Positions 13,298 to 23,247 of a stretch of 64,000 nucleotides of DNA are shown piece by piece. The notes beneath the pieces are model-generated. The model did not search any database. It was not told where the DNA came from and worked only from the letters and a program-made list of their open reading frames with translations. Source of the DNA: Gadus chalcogrammus (Eukaryota > Chordata > Actinopteri > Gadiformes > Gadidae); NCBI RefSeq assembly GCF_026213295.1, contig NC_079427.1, forward strand, positions 28,909,746 to 28,973,745. Direction: 5' to 3'. The position numbers and the translations under genes were made by a program. Each line of letters starts with the position of its first letter. Positions within the stretch are counted from its first letter, which is position 1.

Positions 13298-13398
13298 CTA
13301 AGGTTTAAGGTTCTTCGTGAATTTAACTATATTACTGTGTTATCATACTAAGGTTTAAGGTTTCTTTGTGAATTTAACTATATTACTGTGTTATCATA
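13298..13398. repeat. 50-bp tandem duplication (2 copies)
   Basis: The unit beginning ACTAAGGTTTAAGG and ending TGTGTTATCAT occurs twice in direct succession, differing by one inserted T and one C/T change. It is a simple local duplication. Confidence 0.8.
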
Positions 13399-13710
13399 CT
13401 AAATTGTTTATTACTATTACTAGAAGTGTGGTACTTTCGTGCCTTAGCAGTATTTTGTTCTTCATTCCATATATCTGCATTGTGGAATACTGACTCCATA
13501 AATTTGTTTTCAATATATATATTTTCTTCAAACTAAATCGCCAATCGGTTGTCGGGTGAGTTATTTGGGGTGGATATTACAGTTATTCCCTACAGTATAC
13601 CAGGAAAGATCACAACCAATCTCCTCATCGAATCTAAAATAGATAATGACCCCTGCCTCTTGGTTTTATAAACACACTAGCTTAAGGACTTAGGTGCCAG
13701 AGGGGTTACA

Positions 13711-14068
13711 ATAGCATGGATCTCTCTGGAAACGCCTTTTTAAGTTTAGTGTCCTCTGTTCAGCGCAGTTCTTATTGTCAGGCAAGCAGATTTCCCTGTC
13801 CTTCAATGGTAAACCAAAGCAGTAATGTCCATTAACTAGCTTTGCAGATGTTGATACCAAATCCAAGAACTGCTGATCTTCTTTTGAAGGTTCTTTGTCA
13901 TCTTTGACACACTCAGGAAAGTCAATCTTGAACTGCTGCTCCCATTGCTCATCAAGTGTAACAACTGATATCCTGTTAAAGATCCCATGCCATTCTATTT
14001 TATGATGCTTTAATATAGGTATTAGTGGGCCACAAACACAGTATTCAAAGACGTCCCCGAAATTCAGC
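13711..14068 (-). pseudogene. BEL/Pao pol segment between protease and RT
   Basis: The minus-strand frame reads FNRISVVTLDEQW, then FKIDFPEC, KEDQQFLDLV, LVNGHYCFGLPL, ICLPDNKNCAEQRTLNLKRR and FQRDP before it runs into the LTR-like insertion at 13710. This is the conserved linker that precedes the RT domain in BEL/Pao pol proteins. It belongs with the RT part at 11605 and downward on one side and the gag-protease ORF at 18643 on the other, all from the same element. Confidence 0.8.
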
Positions 14069-14119
14069 TGTGGTGCAGAGTTACAGTCACTCCGAAACAG
14101 TCGCACATTGAGCTTCCCC

Positions 14120-14249
14120 CAAACGCGCTGTTTCGGTGGGCGTGTCAAGGCACGTCAAGGAGGGGGGTGGGGGTGTGGCCCTGAACAGCTTGTAGCCACT
14201 ACCATGCGCTCTGTATACGGTGGGCGTGTCAAGGCAGGTCAAGGAGGGG
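14120..14249. repeat. GC-rich tandem unit next to the hAT insertion
   Basis: A motif with CGGTGGGCGTGTCAAGGCA and CAAGGAGGGG is present twice here (about 14134 and 14219). Related units (GGCCCTGAGCAGCTTGTAGC) continue on the far side of the hAT at 17090 and 17215, so the hAT inserted within a small tandem array. Confidence 0.7.
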
Positions 14250-15089
14250 CAGTGGCGGCGCCAGAAATAATTTGTTGCAGTTGCTTAACAGTTGCTGTAT
14301 GAATTCAAGAGGTTGCTGGTCAAAAAAAAAAACCTTGATCAAAACACCTGAATTTGGCAGAGACACGGCCGGGAAGACATTTTCGGCACGGGTTGGGGTG
14401 GTTGCGGTCCCGTACGAGGCAAGTTTACAGTACAGTAACAACACAGACTAATCGCACCACTGTGATTGAGTGTGATCGTATCATTTGACAGTTCAACGTG
14501 CGCTATCTTTCTCCCTCTCCCTCACACACGCACAGACATAAAGACGTAAAGACATAGAACAATATAGAGGAAGATCTTTAAGAAGGCCAACATGAAAATA
14601 GCCCAGCGGCATGTACACATTCACTGCTAGTCCAGGGCCCTGTACCACGAAGCTCGCTTAGAGGGTTAGCGAGGTATGTTGAGCTCCAAGCCTGGGTTAG
14701 TTGTACCACGAAAGTCGATCTCTTTTAGCGTCGCTGTATCACCATGGTGACTTATGCTCGCAACCAAAACTGGTCGGGAGCAGTTTTTCGGCTTAGTCTA
14801 GCCGGAGATCGGCTACTTAAATCGGCGTGTGCAGCTTCCTAGCCCCTCCTCTGACAATGGCGTCGCCATTGTGGGTGTTCCCGTGGACCCCGGCGCACTT
14901 CTCGTACTGGCGTCTCTCCGGAGACAGAGGATTTTACGGATTTCAGACTCTATTGTCATTGTGCAAACAACGAAATTGGGGTTCTTCATGAGAGATACAG
15001 ATTCTCATCAGAGGGTGTTCGTTATTTGATCGTCCTTTTGGACCTTATGTAGACAATGATTACTGTTGCGCATTGTGTCTCCGTGACAG

Positions 15090-15160
15090 TGTGCTAGAGT
15101 GGAGGTAGCGCGTCAGTCTTGAATTTCTGCGCGGGGGGTTCGACTCCCATGTGATGCAAA
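15090..15160 (+). ncRNA. tRNA-like sequence with a perfect B box
   Basis: GGTTCGACTCC at 15137-15147 exactly matches the pol III B-box consensus. About 40 bases upstream, GCTAGAGTGG resembles an A box. The full cloverleaf is not convincing: the acceptor ends do not pair well. It may be a decayed tRNA gene or a SINE head carried by the MITE. Confidence 0.45.
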
Positions 15161-15309
15161 TTTATGTGAAGCTTAAAAAGTCCTAAATCTCATGCATATG
15201 GAATACTTATTCACTAAAGCTTATGGAATTGTATTTTTGTGCTTATTTCGAACTTGAACCCATATTTTCAAGGCCGTGCTGGCACCACATCTATGGGGTA
15301 AAATGCATG

Positions 15310-15382
15310 ATGATAGACCGGCGAAATTGAACCCCGGTCGCTGGCGTTCGGGTCTTACACCAATCCATTACGCTAGAGCCGC
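15310..15382 (-). ncRNA. tRNA-like sequence, minus strand
   Basis: On the minus strand an A-box-like TAGCGTAATGG (15365-15375) is followed about 40 bases later by GGTTCAATTTC (15323-15333), a 9/11 match to the B box. The 5' end GGCTCTAGCG is tRNA-like. It faces the other tRNA-like segment in the same MITE. No tRNAscan-type scoring could be done here. Confidence 0.45.
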
Positions 15383-16324
15383 TTCCTCTCAGCAGTCGAA
15401 AACATGCAATACATTTCTTAAATAGGGTGTATTTAAAGTGAATTCCCTAAATGATAGAATAAGGCAGGATGGACGTTGCTTATGCATTTTAAATCATCAT
15501 CATTCTATTTGGATTAATGGCGAACAATTCTGCATTTGGCATAGTTATTTTACAGACAATATGCAGAATATTTTCACTTATACACATATAGACTGCTTGA
15601 TCTATCGTAAAGGTGAGAAAAATGACGCAAAAAACGCCCCTTTCACGTGAACGCGCACTGAACCTAAAGCGGAAAACCTGGTTTAACTAATTGAATCTAA
15701 AGTGAGCTTCGTGGTACCATTTAACTCTGATTGCGAGTTGCGGCTCTGTCGAGCCAGGTTTTCCCAAGAAAGCCTGGGTATGTTCAGCGAGCTTCGTGGT
15801 ATAGGGCACAGGTGACACTGCGGCCACACGATAACAAACAACATAGTTCAATCAACAGCCCGTCAGCAGTCCCCCAACTACAAGGTTAGCTGTCCTGTCA
15901 ATAGTGGTGAATTGCACATCTCAGACCCACCGTCGCCACGGTACATTCCAAAGCATTCACATTAGTTGCGCGATACGTCTCAAATGTAGGCCTATGTGGA
16001 ACATTAATACAATAGTTGCTATTATTGTTGATACTATTATACTTCATAATACTTCTATTAAGGGCGGATCATACCAGGCTACGATAAACCCATCCTTTGG
16101 CATGAGCCAAACCTATAATCTAGTTCTACTTCAAAACAAAATCACATGGGCCCCAAGTCAATATGCTGCGACGGGCAAACTTAATAACCAAACGGCCTAC
16201 CTTAAATCGATGTCTTGATCACAGGACTTCTTGCAATATTCCACTTTAATCCATACGGTTTAACACACCAACATTGCTAGCAAGCATGTGATAACATTGT
16301 ATTGCTAATTCAGAACTGTGTAGG

Positions 16325-16483
16325 CTACAATATTTTCTTCCGTTTCTTGACCTCAGCATAACCCCCCTCCGAACAACTGCCAAGTCCAACACAAGTCTGG
16401 CTATTAACGAGCCCATCCTCAGCCTCGCCATCGCGAGTCGTGTTTGAACTTGATTTCTTTCGAAATAGTAAAAACTTGTCCAT
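16325..16483 (-). pseudogene. hAT transposase N-terminal relic (ZMYM5-like)
   Basis: The frame begins MDKFLLFRKKSS and runs on through an acidic linker to EVKKRKKIL before a stop. Proteins of the ZMYM5/KIAA1586 type of hAT often start MDKF(L/F) with a basic stretch, then a Ser/Thr-rich linker and KRKY. The downstream TTF finger and DDE core are not visible. Recognition rests on this short pattern and on the hAT ends around it. Confidence 0.4.
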
Positions 16484-17068
16484 ATTTTTTAAGCGCCAAC
16501 GAGCCGGCAACGAACATCTCTGACTGATAATCTCGCCTGTTGTCCGCATATTTGAAATGTTATTTATTTTTCGTAAGACTATGCTATTAATGAAATGATT
16601 GTTTCATGTACATTAAATAATTAATTAATATTGTACATATTGCTTGGGATAGTTTGTGTTAATTGTGTGTATGTGTTTTTTTTTAATCTGTTCATGTCAC
16701 TTACAGAGTGTGCGCATGCCCAACGCTCGGGAACTGGGCACGGTGAGGGGGAGGGGAGGAGAGGAGAGTCCCAGGCTGACTCGTGTTCATTTGAACGACA
16801 GTCCAGTCACGGCCCTGAAATGTTGACGCTACTCACTGATTATGCACTTAATCTGGTGATTCATATGACAGGAATGGTCGGTATGGTGACGGGTACCGCA
16901 TTCGGCCATAGGTTTAGTTGAACTTATTTAATACCATTTTACGGTAAATGGCATTATTTCAAATATGTTGTTTGAGTTTGACAAAAAATCAGGGGTTGCT
17001 CTGGGGTTTCTGAGTAATTGCTTGGAGTTGCTATAGCAACGGCAAGCAACCGTTTGGCGCCGCCCCTG

Positions 17069-17340
17069 AGGAGGGGGGTGGGGGTGTGGCCCTGAGCAGC
17101 TTGTAGCCACTGACAGTACCATGCGCTCTGTTTACGGTGGATGTATCGCAATGGCTCGTAGAAACCCATATTATGCATAGATATCTATATCATATAATAT
17201 ATAATATTATCACCTGGCCCTGAGCAGCTTGTAGCCACGGTACCATGCACTCTGTTTACGGTGGATGTATCGCAATGGCTCTTAGAAACCCATATTATAC
17301 ATAGATATCTATATCATATAATATATAATATATATTATCA
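17069..17340. repeat. Tandem pair of about 125-bp units
   Basis: The unit starting GGCCCTGAGCAGCTTGTAGC and continuing through CTCTGTTTACGGTGGATG and AGATATCTATATCATATA occurs at about 17090 and 17215. The copies are nearly identical. Each ends in an AT-rich segment that resembles the AT-rich flanks of the following palindrome. Confidence 0.75.
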
Positions 17341-18425
17341 CGGCCAAAAGCTGTGTGAGCCTCCAGACGATAGGTTATTATGAATCTCAAACGACCGCGT
17401 CTACTTCAGATTGATGTGGAAGTGGAAGAACCAGAGACGTCGGAGAACCCGACGAAGTCCTTTGTGATTCATTATATCGTCTGGGCACACAGCTTTTGGC
17501 CGTGATGTATTATTTGATATAGATATCTATGTATTATATGATATTATTTAGATATAGAGCAGAGCTCCAGGTCTGTAACGCAAGTGTTGTACACTTCCTT
17601 GTTATTTGGATAACCGTTCTGCTGTTGGTGCCATAACTCGTCGGACTCTCGTCTCTGGTATTTCTACAACGAGACTCGTAGTGGGGGTTATCTCAGCCAT
17701 GGTTGAGAATGAATTGGGGGAAAGGAACTTTGGCTTTGACTCCCTGAAGTAGGCTACATGAACCACGACATGGAGGAGAAAGGGATTGTTGGCCGCGAAT
17801 GTATCCCGCTTGAGCCCTGCTTCCCGCCGCCTCGGCAGCGGTCAGCGCTAATCACCGCATCCTGAAGCCGAGGCGGTGGTCCATCGGCAGCGAGGCTCCG
17901 GCGGGAGACGACCGCGGTCAACAATCCCTTTCTCCTCCATGTCGTGGTTCATGACTTCAGGGAGTCAAAGCCAAAGTTCCTTTCCCCCAATTCATTCTCA
18001 ACCATGGCTGAGATAACCCCCACTACGGGTCTAGTTGTAGAAATACCATAGACGAGAGTCCACGTGTTATGCCATAACACCAACAGCAGAACGGTTATCC
18101 AAATAACAAGGAAGTGTACAACACTTGCGTTACAGTCCTGGAGCTCTATATCTAAATAATATCATATAATACATAGATATCTATATCAAATAATACATAT
18201 TATCACGGCCAAAAGCTGTGTGCAGGTCCAGACGATATAATGAATCACAAAGGACTTCGTCGGGTTCTCCAACGTCTCTGGTTCTTCCACTTCCACATCA
18301 ATCTGTAGTAGACAGAACCGCGCGCTGCCTGCTGCCGGCGCAAGGCACCACCGCCCGGCTGCCCGCTGCCGGGCGGTGGTGCTTCGCGGCGGTGGTGCCT
18401 CGCGCCGCGGCAACCGGCGGCAGGC
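17341..18425. repeat. Large foldback palindrome with smaller hairpins at both ends
   Basis: Sequence at about 17515-17795 (ATAGATATCTATGTATT through GACATGGAGGAGAAAGGGAT) recurs as its complement at about 17922-18200. At the outer flank, GGCCAAAAGCTGTGTG and its complement bracket 17341-17505, a 165-bp sub-hairpin, and the same segment recurs at 18206-18310. The centre (17800-17920) is GC-rich. A second GC hairpin (CCGCCCGGCTGC / GGGCGGTGG) lies at 18304-18425. No transposase is present. It may be a foldback element or several superimposed MITEs. Confidence 0.7.
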
Positions 18426-18642
18426 AGCATGTCGCAGTTCATGTACTTCGATGTCGTTCTGCCATTGCATTCAAAATTCTGTAACTAGCCTGTTACTACG
18501 AACTAAGCAACTACCATACACGTATTAGCATTTAGCACTAGCTCAATCACGACTCCTTCAGAATTCTTGTGGGTGGTTACGAACCAACCAAGTGGGCAGG
18601 GCCATGAATAATAGTTTGACAACGCTACGTCACAGTGTCACC

Positions 18643-20820
18643 TTATCCAGATTGGCTCATTTCTTCTGCCTTTTTCCTTTCATTGCCTATTGCATTCAGC
18701 AGACAAACTGCATAGATTTCAAACTTACCACAGCTCACAAACTTATTCAGACCTATGTTATTTAACAAACAACAGGAAAAATGTGATTTTAATGTCATGG
18801 GCTCTTTAACACTGATTTCTGACTGCTCCTGAGCATAATCACCTTTTCCTCCCAGAGGTCTGTTAACTGTCCAGCCGAGCATTGTTTTGACGGCATATGG
18901 TCCATCTCCCACACTCCTGATGACTTGAAGTGGTTCCAGAGCCTTTGGTACATCGGAGCCAATCAGCAACTCAATCTCACAGTCCAGTAAGTGAATATTC
19001 TTTAAATGATGCCACTGATTGATGTCATTTTGATGTGGGATGTTCCCTTTGTGCACAGGCATAGTCTTCTGAGTGTACACACATGGGAGATCACAGAAAT
19101 CAGTGCCATGAAGTCCTGTAACCTCTAGGCCTGAAACAATGCTGGTTTCAACGACCTTCCTTTGACCCATTGTTCTCAGAAGAATATTTGATTTTCTTCC
19201 CTGGAGATTGAGCTTATTCATTAGCCCCAATGTGCAAAATGACGCAGTGCTTCCCGGGTCAAGGAATGCATATGTATGCACTGTTGTATTCCCCTTCTTG
19301 GCCTTTACTTTCACAGGCACTATGGAGAGTTTGCAATTGTCTTCACCGGCCCCAGTAAGACCACTTGTCTGTACCGAGGCTATGGCTCTGATGTCAGCTT
19401 CTTCCTTTGTTTGAGCTTGATGTTTGTCCATTTCAAATCTTCTTTGGTGGATATGCAGCATCTGAGGATGCTTCAATTTGCATATGTTGCAGCTGAGTCG
19501 CTTCCTGCAGTCCTTGCTCATGTGTCCTTTCTGCAGACAACCAAAGCAGGCTCCATTTTCTTTAAGGAAAGTGATTTTCTCATGATGTGCTTTCTTTTCC
19601 AATAGGAAACACACCTCCAAAGCATGTCCACCTCCACAGAACAAACACCTTTTTACAGCCGGCCAACTCTCCATTTTCCTAGGTCCATTTCCATTTTTCT
19701 CATGTGCAACTGTCACAGTGGTTGCAAATGTATTTCCTTTGGTTTTTGGATGAGGTGGTTTTGACATAAAACCTCTTCCATCCTTGCTTGGTGTGGGAGT
19801 GTCTCTGATGTCTCCAAATACTGGATCAGTTGCAATCCTCACCTGTTTTTCAAGGTAATTTACCAGATCGCTGAAGGTAGCTCTTTGGTTGTACCTTTCC
19901 TGAAAATCACATGCCACAGATCTCCATTTATCCCTCAGTCGATATGGCAGCTTCTTAATTATAATTAGCAGGTTAGCAGACATGTTGAGCTCTTGCATGT
20001 TGTTGACATCCATGGCATTGCAACATGCTCTTAGAAACAGAGTGTATGCTTGTAGTGTTTTTGTGTCATCTGGTTTAATTGACGACCATGAAAGAGCCTT
20101 CTCCATGTAGGCTGTAGCAATTTTATGCTCGTTGCCAAAGTGCTCCTGCAGTAAGGATTTTGCCTTCCTGAATCCTCTATCTGCGTTCATATGAAGGCAG
20201 CTCCTCACCATTTCTCTTGGTTGTGCTTCGGTATATTGTTCCAGATAATAAAGACAATCTGTGGGGTTTGGGTTCTTGCTTTCGATGTTGTGTTCAAAGG
20301 ATTTTATGAATGTTTGAAATTGAAGTGGGTCACCATCAAAACGACGAATCTCCTTCTTGGGCATTAAAGAGAGAGACTGTTGTTGAACCATTAATGCAGT
20401 GATGTCATTTTGCTTTTCCATGATGTTAAGCATGTTGCTCTGTTCACCATTGCTTGGAGCAGGCAATGTTGTTGGTATTGTAACATGTGCATCCATAGTT
20501 AATGTATTTGACTGAATTGTCACTGGCACTGTGGGGAGAGATTGGGTTTGATTAATGTCTCCGTCAGCAGTGGCAATCATTTGTGTTTTCTTTTCACGTT
20601 GTTTTTTCTCCATATACGAGTTCATACCATCTGACACTCTTGATCTGTGGCTACGCACACCAGATCTACTTGAGGCTCCAAGAATCTTCATTTTTGCCAT
20701 TGTAGCAGCAAGATTTCCATCCAGCTCCAGTTGCTCTTTTTTCCTCCTTAGCTCCTCCTCTTGTGCTTCTATGGCATGTTTATCTTTTAGCATTTTTTGT
20801 ATTACAATAAGAGCAGCCAT
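18643..20820 (-). CDS. BEL/Pao gag-protease ORF (725 codons)
   Basis: This is the long open part of the BEL polyprotein. The first 100 residues are charged and coiled-coil-like (EEELRRKKEQLEL). A gag domain follows with RFDGDPLQFQTFIKSFEHNI and CLYYLEQYTEAQPREMVRSC. Zinc knuckles are near residues 395-440: CLFCGGGHALEVC and CFGCLQKGHMSKDC. An aspartic-protease-like segment has the AFLDPGSTASFC core near residue 510 and LLIGSDVPKAL further on; the Asp-Pro-Gly in place of Asp-Ser/Thr-Gly should be noted. The start Met is only the first ATG after a frameshift; the true gag start is in the preceding ORF (20802-21527). The frame then runs into unrelated sequence at about 18,640. Confidence 0.85.
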   Translation of the reverse strand: MAALIVIQKMLKDKHAIEAQEEELRRKKEQLELDGNLAATMAKMKILGASSRSGVRSHRSRVSDGMNSYMEKKQREKKTQMIATADGDINQTQSLPTVPVTIQSNTLTMDAHVTIPTTLPAPSNGEQSNMLNIMEKQNDITALMVQQQSLSLMPKKEIRRFDGDPLQFQTFIKSFEHNIESKNPNPTDCLYYLEQYTEAQPREMVRSCLHMNADRGFRKAKSLLQEHFGNEHKIATAYMEKALSWSSIKPDDTKTLQAYTLFLRACCNAMDVNNMQELNMSANLLIIIKKLPYRLRDKWRSVACDFQERYNQRATFSDLVNYLEKQVRIATDPVFGDIRDTPTPSKDGRGFMSKPPHPKTKGNTFATTVTVAHEKNGNGPRKMESWPAVKRCLFCGGGHALEVCFLLEKKAHHEKITFLKENGACFGCLQKGHMSKDCRKRLSCNICKLKHPQMLHIHQRRFEMDKHQAQTKEEADIRAIASVQTSGLTGAGEDNCKLSIVPVKVKAKKGNTTVHTYAFLDPGSTASFCTLGLMNKLNLQGRKSNILLRTMGQRKVVETSIVSGLEVTGLHGTDFCDLPCVYTQKTMPVHKGNIPHQNDINQWHHLKNIHLLDCEIELLIGSDVPKALEPLQVIRSVGDGPYAVKTMLGWTVNRPLGGKGDYAQEQSEISVKEPMTLKSHFSCCLLNNIGLNKFVSCGKFEIYAVCLLNAIGNERKKAEEMSQSG

Positions 20821-21527
20821 TCAGCCTCAGCCTTGATGCATGCAGATGAGGTGGTGGAAAATCTTGAGCATGAAGAATGTGATTTGTGACTCCTGTTGGT
20901 AATATTTGACACACTGTCACTTGGCTTTATTTCATCCTGCATGTCAGATATTGCTTTATTCTGTTGGGAAGGAATGGCAGCTGGAACATCAGAGTGTGGT
21001 ATATTTTCCTTTAATTCAACAGGTGCAACAGGTGCTCCCTCTTCAGGTGGAATGGGAGAGATGACTGATTGTGCAGCAAACACATCTTCAGTCACCTTTC
21101 TTGCTTGTTGAAAGTGTCTTTCAATCTCAGAGAGCCATGTCTTTACATCATCAATGAAGTCTGTGTTGTGTTTTATTATGCGTCCAAACCACTCATTTCG
21201 TGTTACCTTTTCCTCTTTGGGAAGTAAAACAATCACTGACTCATGTGCTGCATTTGCATTTTCATACAGTTGTTTGAGTTCATTCAGTTTGAATTGCACT
21301 TTCTTTGCATTTTCATCATTTTTCATGAGCCCTTTAATTTCACGTGAGAGCTCTTTCATTTTTGTCACATTAGATTGACATTGCTTTTGAAGAGTTTCCA
21401 TTTTGCAAGCCAGCGCTTTGGCTGTAAGCTTGACCGTTCTCTTCTCCGTATTTTCCATTTCATTTGAGTCACTCATTATGTGAACTTTCAACGTGCACAA
21501 TTCACCAAAGCACAGAGCAACACACAC
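20802..21527 (-). pseudogene. BEL/Pao gag N-terminal part, cut off by a frameshift
   Basis: The frame contains a Lys/Glu-rich N-terminus starting at MSDSNEMENTEK, helical segments (MKELSREIKGLMKNDENAKK, NEWFGRIIKHNTDFIDDVKT), and a Ser-rich end, SSCSRFSTTSSACIKAEAE. BEL gag proteins have the same order, and the sequence expected next is found in the adjacent frame (18643-20820). A one-base loss near 20818-20822 shifts the frame and yields a short false C-terminus ending in four Leu residues. The more likely start is the internal Met at MSDSN rather than the first ATG. Confidence 0.8.
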
Positions 21528-21959
21528 AATGCAATCCGCAATGACATTGATTCAGTCACAATGCGATTTTCAACACAACAGCACAGCAAACGGCGGCCAC
21601 TGCTCATCACGTAGTCCTCCAATCAGCCCAAACAATTGCCGATCGCGACAAACCAAGCACGCGCAACACAAGCCCAAACACACAGTCCCCAATGGACAAA
21701 ACGGCAGCCTTTCCAAACTGTGTTCAACTTCAAACAACTACACAGAAGGATCAACAAACATACCGATTCTGATGGCTGTGATGCGCTGCTGTCACTTCCG
21801 CGTTACGCCGCTGCTGCAGTCAATTATGTGTCTCTGATCCCAGGCGTCCGCAGAAGAGTCCCCTGTTGCATAGTTCGTTCCGTCCAAAACATCGAGATCC
21901 AAGCGATAAGAGCAACGTTGAATCCCGTGGTGTTTTTGGATTATTTCTGTTTACTAAAT

Positions 21960-23162
21960 TATAGCGTCCGTTTTCCTATAAAAGGCCGCTAATGCCGCTT
22001 TCACACCAAAAAGAACCGAGAGCCAGTTCCGGGCTGGTGCTAGGGCCAGTTCCAAACTGGTTCCAGCCTTACCCCAGTTAAGAACCGGTTGGTTTCACAC
22101 CGGCCAGAGCCAGCCATGGAGCCGGCGTGAGCAACGTCATGACGTCACTGCAAACGTCTCCGCTAGTGAGCTTGGACAGAAGCATACGGCCGACATCTTT
22201 CTTTATTCTGGGTGGAAATAGTAACATAGTTACGCCATTAAATGCGTTTATGGAAACATTTTTAGCGAGAAATGTGCATTTTACTTTCATAATGTTCGCT
22301 CGGTGAATGTGAAGGATGTTTGGTTTGATAGTTATGACGAAGAGGGAACGCTCCGTTCACTTGCATGGACTCATCTAGCTGCGTTGGCGCGTTGACGCGT
22401 TGAACCACTGTGATCAAGCGTCAGGTTAGGCGCGCAGAAGAACCCTCGCGCCAGTTTCAAACACAACAACAATTTCGTCTTCGATTCAATCCGTGTATGG
22501 TTCGTTCTTTGAATATTCCGATTTAAAACAAAATAAAAAAAAACAAAAAAGAACAATACACGGATTCACGTCCATTGTTTACTTCGGTGTTTTAAAAAAT
22601 GCCTTCGTTGGTCTTCCTGTTTATGAAGGTACGGATAACTCCGCCCCCGGCGTAAAAGCGGTTCTAGTTCTAGCCCAGCTCTAAAGTGGGGCCAGAGTTG
22701 AACCGGTTTTTAGGGGCCGGAGCCGGTTCTTTGGCGGTGTGAAACCAAAGCCCTGGCCCTAGCTCCGAACTGGCCCGGAACCGGCCCCGATTTTGCGGCG
22801 GTGTGAAAGGGGCATAAGAGGCTTAAGTGGGCTCCAGGCAGTTACGCGTCGTACAATGAATCCAAGTCCGGTGATGAATATAGTTTGAGAATTTTATTGC
22901 TGCAGACCGAATGACAATTGATGAATGAAAACATGGTTGGTTGATGATGACGACGACGGCGACGACGGTAAACAGAAAATATAATCAGGTGCGCCACTAA
23001 CCCCCTTTCTCCCCCGGCTCCGCTGATCTGACTGCCCAGGTATATAGATTAAGCCACACCCATGTGTCAATCAAACGGAAGTGACATGATCCAAAACAGT
23101 GTGACTAACCTTTCAAAATAAACAATAAACAAACAGACCAAATATGCATTTTGGCCCCTACA
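21960..23162 (-). repeat. BEL/Pao 5' LTR, split by a MITE
   Basis: LTR sequence runs at 21960-21992 and 22818-23162. It matches the intact LTR at 10100-10477 and is interrupted by the MITE at 21993-22814. The CACGG target duplication follows at 23163-23167. Confidence 0.92.
21993..22814. mobile_element. Harbinger-like MITE, 822 bp, in the BEL LTR
   Basis: The insertion point is exact because the uninterrupted LTR is present at 10100-10477. A 3-bp duplication, TAA, lies at 21990-21992 and 22815-22817. The ends are TGCCGCTTTCACACC and the complement of TGCCCCTTTCACACC. A longer inverted repeat rich in CCGGTTC and CCAGTTC motifs continues inward. TAA/TWA duplications fit PIF/Harbinger. No coding sequence was recognised. 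Confidence 0.9.
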
Positions 23163-23247
23163 CACGGACAGGCATATGTTAATTTGATTTACTTTATGAA
23201 CATTTTCATGTGAAGCACTCAACAAATCTGCTGATTTGCTGAGTTTA

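Larger units (their letters stand above)
11606..13710. mobile_element. LTR-like insertion with TGTAACCC...GGGTTACA ends, inside BEL pol
   Basis: The segment starts TGTAACCC and ends GGGTTACA. It is flanked by a 4-bp duplication, ATAG (11602-11605 and 13711-13714), and it interrupts the BEL pol frame: the reading resumes on the far side. Without the hAT MITE inside it (12510-13263 plus duplication), it is about 1.34 kb. TG...CA ends, a 4-bp duplication and no internal ORF fit a solo LTR of a retrovirus-like or gypsy-like family, but I do not recognise the family. A 50-bp tandem duplication lies at about 13298-13398. Confidence 0.65.
14636..15808. mobile_element. Harbinger-like MITE carrying two tRNA-like segments
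   Basis: The ends are GGCCCTGTACCACGAAGC and the complement of TGCCCTATACCACGAAGC, with a CAG duplication at 14633-14635 and 15809-15811. The 1.17-kb interior has no transposase. It holds two tRNA-like sequences in opposite orientation (15090-15160 and 15310-15382). The terminal family resembles other GGCC-ended elements in this window that also use CAG or CTG duplications. Confidence 0.82.
14250..17068 (-). mobile_element. hAT element remnant, 2.8 kb, with a nested Harbinger-like MITE
   Basis: An exact 8-bp duplication, AGGAGGGG, flanks it (14242-14249 and 17069-17076). The ends are CAGTGGCGGCGCCA and the complement of CAGGGGCGGCGCCA. The N-terminal region of a ZMYM5-like hAT transposase is visible on the minus strand at 16325-16483. 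A second MITE (14636-15808) is nested in it. Most of the transposase is missing. Confidence 0.85.
10100..23162 (-). mobile_element. BEL/Pao LTR retrotransposon, nested and deleted
   Basis: Two near-identical LTRs (10100-10477 and 21960-23162, the latter split by a MITE) enclose minus-strand gag, protease, RT and integrase remnants. A 5-bp duplication, CACGG, lies at 10095-10099 and 23163-23167; 5 bp is the normal size for BEL/Pao. In its own orientation the LTR begins TGTAGGGGCC. A purine-rich AGGGGCCGGAAT just inside the left LTR is a good polypurine tract. The coding region is interrupted by an LTR-like insertion (11606-13710) and by a complex block at about 14.1-18.5 kb. A deletion joins the RT palm directly to the integrase C-terminus, so the element is non-autonomous. 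It landed in the last intron of the hAT. Confidence 0.93.

Noticed and set aside
18186..18484. ORFs on both strands
   Set aside because: They come from the palindromic GC-rich segment, where both strands stay open because stop codons are rare.
19208..19605. Plus-strand ORFs of 68-109 codons
   Set aside because: Antisense shadows of the BEL gag-protease ORF.
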